Source: CAMAPP01 sp046153685 (lineage in GTDB: Bacteria; Pseudomonadota; Alphaproteobacteria; CADEGL01). From it: a stretch of DNA of 25,494 bases. The position numbers were made by a program, and so were the translations under genes. Under the pieces are notes generated by a model, which saw only the letters and a program-made list of their open reading frames with translations, did not search any database and was not told the origin of the DNA. Position 1 is the first letter of the stretch. Every line of letters starts with the position of its first letter. The stretch spans positions 1-25,494 of the forward strand of contig JBJXGH010000031.1 in the NCBI GenBank assembly GCA_046153685.1, given 5' to 3'. Positions 7,954-15,900 of this stretch are shown one piece after another.

Positions 7954-8007
7954 CGCCTCGCCCTACCCGCCGAAGATTTTCCGCAGCCTGCCCAGACCCG
8001 GCTGGAC

Positions 8008-8026
8008 ATTTGTTCCTACTACAAAT
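8008..8026. promoter_or_regulatory. AT-rich inverted repeat between cobT and a small ORF
   Basis: ATTTGT and ACAAAT form perfect 6 bp arms around a 7-nt spacer, in an AT-rich patch (8006-8050) unlike the adjoining GC-rich DNA. It could be an operator or promoter element for the small ORF at 8070. No firm -10/-35 pair was identified. Confidence 0.3.
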
Positions 8027-8069
8027 ACAATCTTGAGTTGTGATTCTATTTCGTGAGGGGGCCTGTGCG

Positions 8070-8267
8070 ATGCCACCACACGTCGCCGATTGGCTTGCGG
8101 ATTTGCGCCGCGGCAGCCTTGAATTAAACGCAGGCCTTCGCGCCGCGCGTGCCGCCCAGTTCGGCGTTTTGAGATACGAGGCGGTATTGGCCAGAAGAGA
8201 GGCCGCTTCCGACACCCAGAACGAGTCACTTTTGAAAGACCCGGAGAATCTGACGCGCAGGAAGTGA
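8070..8267 (+). CDS. Small hypothetical protein (65 residues)
   Basis: I do not recognise this protein. It begins MPPHVADWLADLRRG and is rich in Ala, Arg, Leu and Glu, with a predicted amphipathic helical stretch (about 17-45) and a charged tail. It has no membrane helix, signal peptide or cysteine. Evidence for reality is GAGGGG 9 nt before ATG 8070 and an AT-rich, promoter-like patch upstream. Against it are the short length and overlapping open frames on the other strand. A GTG at 8040 could extend it by 10 residues but has no ribosome-binding site. It ends 48 bp before the esterase-like gene. Confidence 0.45.
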   Translation: MPPHVADWLADLRRGSLELNAGLRAARAAQFGVLRYEAVLARREAASDTQNESLLKDPENLTRRK

Positions 8268-8301
8268 CATCCGGCCGCCGCACGGGCGCGAACGCATCTG
8301 C

Positions 8302-8307
8302 TAGACT
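8302..8307 (+). promoter_or_regulatory. Possible -10 element of the esterase-like gene
   Basis: TAGACT ends 8 bp before ATG 8316. If used, transcription would start at or next to the ATG, giving a nearly leaderless mRNA, which fits the absence of a Shine-Dalgarno sequence. No good -35 is visible 16-18 bp upstream. Confidence 0.3.
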
Positions 8308-8315
8308 CCGCCGCC

Positions 8316-9323
8316 ATGCTGAGGACCGCGCGCGCATTCCGCACGATTTTGGCCGCGCTGTCCGTCGCGGTGCTGTTGGCGGCCGGTCCGGGCACACGCC
8401 ACGTGGCGGCCGAGGACCAAATTGTCGTGAACTATGCCGCCGTGCCGCTCGTAAGGGGCGATATGGGGCTCTTGTCCGTGGGCGGGCTCGTCTTTCGTGG
8501 CGCCCTTACGCTGACCAGCGCCGATCGCCGGTTCGGTGGATTTTCGGCGCTACACGTCTCGGCGAACGGCGAAGCGTTGTTGGCGGTGAGCGATCATGGC
8601 GACTGGCTGGCGGCACGGCTGCATTACGACCATCGCCTCTGGCTCGCGGCGCTGACCGAGGGGCGCATGGGGCGGTTATTGGCGCTCGACGGCAAGGCTC
8701 TGTCCGAGGCCGCGCGCGAGCGAGACGCGGAAAGCATGACCGTTCGCCGCGACGCCAGCACCGTCATCACCTTCGAGCGTCACCACCGGATCTGGAGTTA
8801 TCCGGCAAGCGAGCAACCCTTCGCCAAGCCCCCCCGCGCCTTCGTCCCGCCGCCAGACCTTGGCCAAGCGCCCAGCAATGAAGGTCTTGAAGCCTTCGCC
8901 GAACTCGATGATGGCCGCTTCCTGGCCATCTCCGAGGGCTTGTTCGATGCGCCCGACCGGCTGGTCGGCTGGCTCGGCGACGGCACGCTGTGGCAACGCT
9001 TGTATTTCGCCGTCCATGGCTCCTACCGGCCGACGGACGCCAAAGCCCTGCCGAATGGCGATGTCCTGGTGCTGGAACGGAAGTTCCACATGATCGGAGG
9101 CTTCGGCGCGCGTCTGCGGCGCATTCCCAAGGCCGAGATCGCGCCCGGCGCCACCTTGCGCGGCGAGGCGCTCGCGGAACTGGAAGCACCCATGATGGTC
9201 GACAATTTCGAGGGTCTGGCTGTGCGCCGGGGCGAGCGCGAAACGCTCGTCTATCTGATCTCGGACGACAATTTTCTATCGGTCCAGTCGACCATTCTGA
9301 TGCTGTTTGCCATTCCGGACTGA
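8316..9323 (+). CDS. Exported esterase-like activity of phytase family protein
   Basis: The 335-residue product starts with a signal peptide: basic n-region (MLRTARAFR), hydrophobic core (ILAALSVAVLLAAG) and a likely cleavage near VAAED (30-34). The mature part looks like a beta-propeller of the phytase-like/esterase-like family (PF13449). Family-type segments are FGGFSALHVSANGEALLAVSD, SNEGLEAFAELDDGRFLAIS, YRPTDAKALPNGDVLVLERK and VDNFEGLAVRRGE, ending in LISDDNFLSVQSTILMLFAI. The substrate is unknown; the family name reflects homology only. It acts outside the cytoplasmic membrane, probably in the periplasm. It is convergent with rpmB, a neighbourhood I recall from other Rhodospirillales. 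Confidence 0.9.
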   Translation: MLRTARAFRTILAALSVAVLLAAGPGTRHVAAEDQIVVNYAAVPLVRGDMGLLSVGGLVFRGALTLTSADRRFGGFSALHVSANGEALLAVSDHGDWLAARLHYDHRLWLAALTEGRMGRLLALDGKALSEAARERDAESMTVRRDASTVITFERHHRIWSYPASEQPFAKPPRAFVPPPDLGQAPSNEGLEAFAELDDGRFLAISEGLFDAPDRLVGWLGDGTLWQRLYFAVHGSYRPTDAKALPNGDVLVLERKFHMIGGFGARLRRIPKAEIAPGATLRGEALAELEAPMMVDNFEGLAVRRGERETLVYLISDDNFLSVQSTILMLFAIPD

Positions 9324-9338
9324 CGGGCCGGGACCGGA

Positions 9339-9355
9339 GGGGCGGAATCCGCCCC
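9339..9355. terminator. Hairpin between convergent phytase-like gene and rpmB
   Basis: GGGGCGG (9339-9345) and CCGCCCC (9349-9355) form a 7 bp perfect stem around AAT, 16 bp after one stop and 16 bp before the other gene's stop. No T-run is present on either strand, so it may be a bidirectional but non-canonical terminator. Confidence 0.4.
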
Positions 9356-9371
9356 CAAAGCGTGGCGGAAA

Positions 9372-9662
9372 CTAGGCCGCCTTGGCGCGCGCCTTGTCGA
9401 GGCGCTGGCGGATGCGGCGCAGTGTCGCCGGCAGCTTGGCGGGGGCTGTCTTCAACAGATAGGCATCGAAGCCGCCGGCATGCTCGATGGTGCGGATCGC
9501 ATTGGTCGAAAGCCGCAGGCGCACCGTGTCGCCCAAGGCCTCGGACAGGAACGAGGCGATCTGAAGATTGGGGCGGAAGGAACGCCGAGTGCGATTGTTC
9601 GCATGGCTGACATTGTTGCCCATCTGCACACCCTTGCCGGTGATCGCGCAACGACGCGCCAT
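9372..9662 (-). CDS. rpmB: 50S ribosomal protein L28
   Basis: The 96-residue basic protein opens MARRCAITGKGVQMGNNVSH, the characteristic L28 beginning, followed by ANNRTRRSFRPNLQ and the core VRLRLSTNAIRTIEHAGG. L28 is a component of the large ribosomal subunit. Length is normal for alphaproteobacteria, which carry a C-terminal extension (here RRIRQRLDKARAKAA). AAGGAG (9669-9674, minus strand) lies 6 nt before the ATG, an ideal ribosome-binding site. The zinc-binding cysteine pattern of some L28 paralogues is absent; only one cysteine is present. It is 215 bp downstream of meaB and probably has its own promoter and leader. Confidence 0.98.
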   Translation of the reverse strand: MARRCAITGKGVQMGNNVSHANNRTRRSFRPNLQIASFLSEALGDTVRLRLSTNAIRTIEHAGGFDAYLLKTAPAKLPATLRRIRQRLDKARAKAA

Positions 9663-9714
9663 GGCGCTCTCCTTCTGGCAATCCGCTTCTAGTAATCCGC
9701 ACGACCGGCCACGC

Positions 9715-9742
9715 CCTAGGACCTTGGCTCCCCAAGGCTAGG
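9715..9742 (-). promoter_or_regulatory. Bulged hairpin upstream of rpmB
   Basis: CCTAG-GA-CCTTGG pairs with CCAAGG-CTAGG around CTCC, giving 11 bp with a 2-nt bulge. It lies 53-80 nt upstream of the rpmB start and about 135 bp after meaB. It could be a terminator for the upstream operon or a structured part of the L28 leader; there is no T-run. A further GC palindrome (CGCCCCGGGGCG) lies near 9759-9770. Confidence 0.4.
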
Positions 9743-9877
9743 TGCCTTAAGACATTGGCGCCCCGGGGCGTTGCCCCCCCGAAGAGGTCGGTGGCGGGCG
9801 ATCAATCGTGAGGCGCGGTTTCTAGGCCAGGCGCGCCAAGGCGTCAAGAAGGGCTGCGCACCCTCTCCAGCCCGACC

Positions 9878-10891
9878 CTAGCCTCGCTTGCCCTTCTGGA
9901 ATGCGAGCAGCAATTCCCCCGCAGCCGCGCCCGGCGCGGTCCGCCCGGCGACCACGTCCTTTTCGAGCGTGGCCAGGCGCGCCTTGACGTCGGGGTGGCC
10001 GCGCAGGCGCTCGACCAAGCTTTCGGAAATCTCGCTCCACAGCCAGCGCCGGGCCTGCGCGGCGCGGCGCGGCGCGAGCCCGCCCGCTGTCTCCATCGCC
10101 ACGCGGTGTTCCTCGACCGCAGCCCAGACCGCGTCGATGCCCTCCCCCGTCAGGGCCGAGCACGCCAGAACTCGCGGCGTCCAATACGGCGATTCGGGCC
10201 GAAACAAGGTCAGCGCCTTTTTAAAATCGGCAAGGGTGCGCCCGGCGGCACGCTCCAGATCGCCGTCCGCCTTGGTCACGACCAGAAGATCCGCCAGCTC
10301 GACGATGCCCCGCTTCAAGCCCTGTAATTCGTCGCCGCCGCCCGGCTGCAACAACAATAGAAACAAATCGACCATGTCCGCGACCGCGGTTTCCGACTGG
10401 CCGACCCCGACGGTCTCGATGATCACGACGTCGAACCCCGCGGCCTCGCACAAGAGGCCCGCCTCGCGCGTGCGCCGCGCGACGCCGCCGAGCGTGCCGC
10501 CCGCGGGTGACGGCCGGATGAAGGCGGAGGGCTCTCGCGCGAGCATTTCCATGCGCGTCTTGTCGCCGAGGATCGAGCCGCCGCCGCGTTGCGAGGACGG
10601 ATCGACGGCCAGCACGGCGAGCTTGTGGCCGCGCGCGATCGCGTGCCGGCCGAATGCCTCGATGAAGGTGCTTTTCCCGACCCCCGGCACGCCCGTGATG
10701 CCGATACGTCGCGCGCGTCCCGTGCGCGCCATGAGGCGAGCGAGCAGCGCCTCGGCCAAAGCGCGATGATCGGCGCGCGTCGATTCGACGAGCGTGATGG
10801 CGCGCGCGAGCGCCCGGCGATCGCCCGCCGCCACGCCATCGGACAGGGCCACACCATCGGACAGGCCCTCGCCGCGCAGCTGCCGGGTCAT
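9878..10891 (-). CDS. meaB: Methylmalonyl-CoA mutase-associated GTPase MeaB
   Basis: MeaB is a G3E-type P-loop GTPase that gates adenosylcobalamin loading of methylmalonyl-CoA mutase and protects it from inactivation. The 337-residue protein has Walker A GVPGVGKST (67-75), the conserved AVDPSSQRGGGSILGDKTRM (95-114), ETVGVGQSE (159-167) and the base-recognition motif as TKAD (206-209) where NKAD is commoner. Residues 11-22 contain a small in-frame 18 bp duplication (SDGVAL/SDGVAA, DNA near 10836-10865), so the first ~20 residues may be variable. The partner mutase is encoded on the same strand, separated by two genes. No strong ribosome-binding site precedes the ATG. The gap to the ABC transporter gene is 101 bp. 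Confidence 0.96.
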   Translation of the reverse strand: MTRQLRGEGLSDGVALSDGVAAGDRRALARAITLVESTRADHRALAEALLARLMARTGRARRIGITGVPGVGKSTFIEAFGRHAIARGHKLAVLAVDPSSQRGGGSILGDKTRMEMLAREPSAFIRPSPAGGTLGGVARRTREAGLLCEAAGFDVVIIETVGVGQSETAVADMVDLFLLLLQPGGGDELQGLKRGIVELADLLVVTKADGDLERAAGRTLADFKKALTLFRPESPYWTPRVLACSALTGEGIDAVWAAVEEHRVAMETAGGLAPRRAAQARRWLWSEISESLVERLRGHPDVKARLATLEKDVVAGRTAPGAAAGELLLAFQKGKRG

Positions 10892-10992
10892 CGCGGCGAA
10901 ACGCGCAAAATGCCGAATGCCATGCTAGCGAACCCAAACATCATCGACCGAGTTTACCAGCGCCGTGAAATCGCGCCCAGCGCCGGAGTGCA

Positions 10993-12909
10993 TCATCGCG
11001 ACTGTTCGACCGCCAACGCCGCGTCCCGACTTGGCGAATCCGGATTTGGCGCGTTGGCATCTTGTGTGTCCGCATTGGACGCCGATTCTTGCTGGCGTTG
11101 CCACAGCTCGGCGTAGCGCCCGCCCTGCTGAAGCAAGAAGCCGTGCCGGCCGCGCTCGGCCACACGACCGTCCTCGAGAACGATAATCTCGTCGGCATCA
11201 ACCACCGTGGACAACCGGTGGGCGATCACGATTGTCGTGCGATCGGAGGATATGGCCTTCAGGCTTTCCTGGATATCGTGCTCGGTCGCGGAATCGAGCG
11301 AGGACGTCGCCTCGTCGAACAACAGGATGGGCGGATTCTTGAGAATTGTGCGCGCGATCGCCACGCGCTGCTTCTCGCCGCCCGAAAGCTTCAGGCCGCG
11401 CTCGCCCACGCGCGTGCGGTAGCCGTCGGGCAGATCCAGGACGAAATCGTGAATACGCGCCAGGCGCGCCGCCTGCTCGACCTCCGCGGCCGACGCATGG
11501 GGCCGCCCATAGGCGATATTGTAATAAATCGTGTCATTGAAGAGCACGGTGTCCTGTGGCACGACGCCGATGGCCGCGCGCACCGATTCCTGGGTCAGGG
11601 TGCGCACGTCCTGGCCATCGATGCGAATGGCGCCCGAGATCGCGTCGTAAAAGCGGAACAACAACCGGCCGATCGTCGATTTCCCCGCGCCGCTCGCACC
11701 CACGATGGCAAGCTTGCGCCCGGGCGGGACCGTGAAACTCACTCCGTCGAGGATGGGTCGGCGGTCGTCATAGCCGAACGTTACGCGGTCGAAGACGATT
11801 TCCCCGCCCGCGACCTTGAGCGCGGGCGCGCCGGGCGCGTCCGCGATCGCCGCGCGCAAGGACTTGAGTCCGGCCAGGATCTCAAGATCGGTCAGGGATT
11901 GCTTGATCTCGCGATAGGCCACGCCGAGGAAATTGAGCGGCAGGTAGAGTTGCACCAGATAGGCGTTCACCAGCACGAAATCCCCGACCGTCATGGCGCC
12001 TTCGACCACGCCCTGAGCCGCCATCAGCATGATCAAGGTGACGCCGGTGGCGATGATCGTCGCCTGCCCCAGATTCAGGGCCGAAAGGCTGGTGCGCGTG
12101 AGCACGGCCGCGCGCTCGTAGCGCGCCAGCGCCATGTCGAGACGGCGCTCCTCATGGACCTCGTTGCCGAAATATTTGACCGTTTCGTAATTGAGCAGGC
12201 TGTCGACGATCTTGGTGTTCGCCTCGTTGTCCATTTCGTTCATGGCGCGGCGGTGTTTCATGCGCCACTCGGTCACGGCCAGGGTGTACACGATATAGCC
12301 GCCGATGGTGACGAAGGTGACCGTCGCGAAGCGCCAATCGTAAAGCGCCCACAATATCGCGCAGACCAGGGGAATCTCGACCAGCATCGGAACGATATTG
12401 AACAGCAGGAAGGACAGGAGGGTTTCCACCCCCTTCGTGCCGCGATCGAGGGCACGCGACAGCCCGCCCGTGCGCCGGTCGAGATGGAACGCCAAGGCCA
12501 AGGTGTGCAGGTGGCGGAAGACCTCGAGCGCAACGCGCCGCGCGGCCCGCTGGCCGACCTTGGCGAAAATCGCGTCGCGCAATTCGCCGAACGCGGTCGA
12601 GATCACGCGCAGAAGGCCGTAGGCGAGAAGCAGCGCGAACGGCACGACCAGCATGGGCATCGCGGCCACCGCCGACCCGCCCGACTGCGTCAAGGCATCG
12701 ACCGCGCCCTTATACACGAGGGGGACATAGACAGTCGCGATCTTGGCGAGCACGAGGCAAACGACCGCCACGACGATGCGCGCCTTGAGCTCGAATGAAC
12801 CCTTGGGCCACAGATGGGGCAAAAGCGCGCCAAGCGCCTGGCGCTGGCCGCCGCCGGCGCGCGGCGCGCGCGGAGCCATCCGATTGTCCGGCCCTTCCTG
12901 CTGTTTCAA
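10993..12909 (-). CDS. Atm1/ABCB7/HMT1-type ABC exporter (fused permease-ATPase)
   Basis: This is a half-transporter of up to 638 residues. Six membrane helices lie in the region about 43-330, followed by an ATPase domain with GASGAGKST (404-412), Q-loop at VVPQDT (449-454), signature LSGGEKQR (508-515), Walker B ILLFDEATSSLD (528-539) and the H-loop AHRLST. The permease carries Atm1-class segments: FHLDRRTGGLSRALDRGTKG (141-160), NYETVKYFGNE (240-250) and NFLGVAYREIKQSLTD (326-341). Bacterial and mitochondrial Atm1 proteins export glutathione-linked metal or sulfur species; the substrate here is inferred. Residues after 595 form a variable polar tail. The frame opens at TTG 12909; ATG 12879 (MAPRAP) is an equally plausible start with an AGGAAGG further upstream. 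The gene follows the coiled-coil gene by about 9 bp, implying co-transcription. Confidence 0.93.
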   Translation of the reverse strand: MKQQEGPDNRMAPRAPRAGGGQRQALGALLPHLWPKGSFELKARIVVAVVCLVLAKIATVYVPLVYKGAVDALTQSGGSAVAAMPMLVVPFALLLAYGLLRVISTAFGELRDAIFAKVGQRAARRVALEVFRHLHTLALAFHLDRRTGGLSRALDRGTKGVETLLSFLLFNIVPMLVEIPLVCAILWALYDWRFATVTFVTIGGYIVYTLAVTEWRMKHRRAMNEMDNEANTKIVDSLLNYETVKYFGNEVHEERRLDMALARYERAAVLTRTSLSALNLGQATIIATGVTLIMLMAAQGVVEGAMTVGDFVLVNAYLVQLYLPLNFLGVAYREIKQSLTDLEILAGLKSLRAAIADAPGAPALKVAGGEIVFDRVTFGYDDRRPILDGVSFTVPPGRKLAIVGASGAGKSTIGRLLFRFYDAISGAIRIDGQDVRTLTQESVRAAIGVVPQDTVLFNDTIYYNIAYGRPHASAAEVEQAARLARIHDFVLDLPDGYRTRVGERGLKLSGGEKQRVAIARTILKNPPILLFDEATSSLDSATEHDIQESLKAISSDRTTIVIAHRLSTVVDADEIIVLEDGRVAERGRHGFLLQQGGRYAELWQRQQESASNADTQDANAPNPDSPSRDAALAVEQSR

Positions 12910-12918
12910 GGTCGCCGC

Positions 12919-15900
12919 CTACCGCAGCCGTTCCGCGCCCTTGGGCGAAGGTTCGACAATGGTCGCGCGCTCGAGATCGGGTTGCGCCCGGCCGATGGCG
13001 CGCGACAGCAACATGTAAACCTTGCCGACGTCCGCGGTGAGGATCGTGGCGCTCAGCAAGTTCTCGGGATCGGTCGCATTGGCCTGCGCCAACAGCGTAT
13101 CGAACTGGGTTAGATATTTTCCGACATGGCCGCGGAAGGCGCCGTCTTCCTCGTAGCGTCGCCGGATCTTTTGCGCGATGTCGCGTTCGCCCGCATCAAT
13201 CAGGCTGCGCACGAAGATGCCACGCTCGCCCTTGAGGAAGCGCTTCATCTCGACCTCGGTCACGGGGCGCCCGAGCACGCGGTTCAAATCGACGCCAAGC
13301 GAATTCAAATCCTGGAGAATGAGATTGGCCGTGCGCAGGAAGCTCCGCCGCACGGCGTCGCGCTCGGCCTCGATAACCTGCTCGGCCCGCCGGCTCGCAT
13401 CCGCCGAGGCGATGGCCAACGCCTCGGCCTGGGTGCGGAACACGCTGGAGACGCGCTCGGCGGTCACGGCGGCTTGCTCGAGCGCGGTGTTGAAACCGTG
13501 GGCCTGCGACTGCAGCGCTTCGGTTACCTGGCCGACGCGCGCCGCCGCATCGCCCGAGGTGTCCGCCAGGCGCTTGGCGCGGTCGAGCAGGGAAACGCCG
13601 ATCTCGCGCATCTGCTGCGCCGCCCGGTCGCACGAAGCCGCCAAATCCTCGGCCTGTTGGCGAAAGGCGAGGCGTAGCACGCCGAGGCGCGATTCGGCCG
13701 CTTCCGACGAAGCCGTTAGCGCCTCGGCCTGACGGCGGAACGCGGTGCCCGTCTGCTTGATCTGCTCGGCCGCCTGGGCGCTGGTTTGGTTCAATAGGTC
13801 CGACTGGGCCCGGAACGAATCGCCGATGAGGCGCATCTGCTCGCCGGCCTGGTCGGTCGCGGTACCCAGCACGCGCGCCTCCTGGCGCAGCACCTGGCCG
13901 ATGCCGTCGGCTTGGGCTGCCGCGCGCTCGGAGGCGGCGCCGAGTTCGCCCGCATGCTGGCGGAACGCCTCGCCGACCGCGTTCAGGCGCGCCTCGGCAC
14001 GGTCGGCGGCGGCGTCGAGCTCGCCCGCGCGCGCCTGGAAACCCTGGCCCAATTGCTGGGTTTTCGCCGCGGCGTTGTCCGCTGTCTGCGCGAGAAGTTC
14101 CATGTCGCGCTGAAGGGCGGCGCGCATCTGATCGGATTGCGAGACGGTGCGGTCGGAAACGGTGGACACCTCGCGCGCCTGGCGCTGAACCGTCTCGTCG
14201 AGGGCCCGCGCTTGAAGGGCGAGCGCCTCGCGCATGGCTTGGGCGCGGGCGACCGCCGAATCGGCCGCTTCGTTGATCGCGCGGCTCTGGGCGCGAACCT
14301 GTTCCTCGAGCGCGTGCGCGAGGCCGCGCGAATGCTCGGCGAAACCTTGTTCGATCGCCCGCACCTCCCCCGCCAGCGTCTCGCCGAAGGCGGCCGTGCG
14401 CTCGCCCGCGCCGCGCGTGACCTCGGAAACGGTATCGATGTGGGTTCGGAAACTTTGCTCGATCGCCGCCAGCGCGCCGCGAACCTGTTCGCCGACCGTG
14501 TCCTGCGCCGCGCGCGTTCGCTCGGCCGAAATCGCGGTGGCGCCGTCGAGGGCATCGACATGCAAGCGCACGGCGCCTTCGATGCCCTGGACAAGCGCCC
14601 GCACCCGGTCAGCGAAAGCCTGCGCGACGCCATCCACCCGGGGGCCGAGCTTGGCGATCATGTCGTCGGTGCCGGCCAGCGCGGCGCGCGAAGCCGCTTC
14701 CAAGACGGCGGTTTGCACCCGCGTCGTCGTCTCGATGGCCGTCTGCACCGCACGCGCTTGGTCCTCGAGCTGGGATTGCGTGCCGCGCACGTTCGCCGCG
14801 GCACCCGCGGACGCGTCGGCGAAAGCGGCGATCTGGGAGCGCGTGGCCTGTTCGATGGACAGGGCGACCGCACGCGCACGTTCCGCCATGCTCTCGGCCA
14901 TGGCGCGCGCCTCGCGCGACAGGTGGTCGCCGGCCGCGCGCGCGCCTTCGAGGCCGCGTTCGGTGGCCGTGCCCACCGCCGCCGCGTGATCGCGCGACAA
15001 CGCCTCCAGCGCTTTGACGGCCGCGCCCAAATCCGTCGTGCTTTGAGCGAGCAGGCCGCTCTCCTCGGCCAGCGCGCCGCGCGCCGACTCGGCGGATTGA
15101 GCGGCCTCGATCGAGGCCTTCGACAAGGCTGCCGCCTGCTCACCGAGCACCTTCGCCATGCCGATCATGCGCGCTTCGGCGGCGCCCGTCGCTTGGTCGA
15201 GCGCCTCGCTTTCGCGCGCGAGCGTGGCTTCAACCATGGCCGCTCTGTCGGCGGCACTCGACGCCGCGCTCGACAGAGCCTCGACCTGCCGCGCCAGGGT
15301 TTCAGCCACCGCACGGGCCTTGGCCTCGGCGCGGTTCGACGATTCGATCACCTCGGTCATCTGGCCGCGCAATGTCTCGCCGGCCTGGCGCGCCTGCTGG
15401 GCCGCCTCGACCGAGGCGCGCGCCACATCGCGGCCCTGCTGGCCGAGATAGCGGCCGATGTCCTCGGCCTGCTCGGCCGCGGCATCAACGACCGAGCGCA
15501 GCGACGCGGACTGCTGCTGCAGGGCTTCTTGCACGGCCTGCGTGCGCGCGCCCGCATGGTCGGCCGAGACCGCAAGCGCGCTCGCCTGCTCGCGCAAGGT
15601 ATTCTCGATTTCCGCAGTCTGGGCGCCGGCGCGCTTGGTGGCCTCGCCGAGGCGCTCGACATGGCCGGAAAACGCCAGTTCGGTCGCGCGCACTTGGCCG
15701 ACGGCGTCGTCGGTTGCGCTCCGCAATATGGCCGCGCGCTCGCTGAGCGCGACCTCGATCATGGTTGCGCGCTGCCCCGCGTGCTCGGCCGCGGCGGCCA
15801 GGGCCTCGGTGCGCTGGCGCAATTCAGAGCCGAGCGAGCTCGCCCGCTCGGAGGCGCGCGCCGCCGCGGACATGAGTTCGTCGGCCTGCTGGCGAAGCTG

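Noticed and set aside
9663..9877. tRNA or small RNA gene in the rpmB upstream gap
   Set aside because: No cloverleaf or T-loop sequence could be folded; only hairpins were found.
11062..12798. 578-codon plus-strand frame opposite the ABC exporter
   Set aside because: No recognisable domain; the minus frame has complete Walker A, signature and Walker B motifs.
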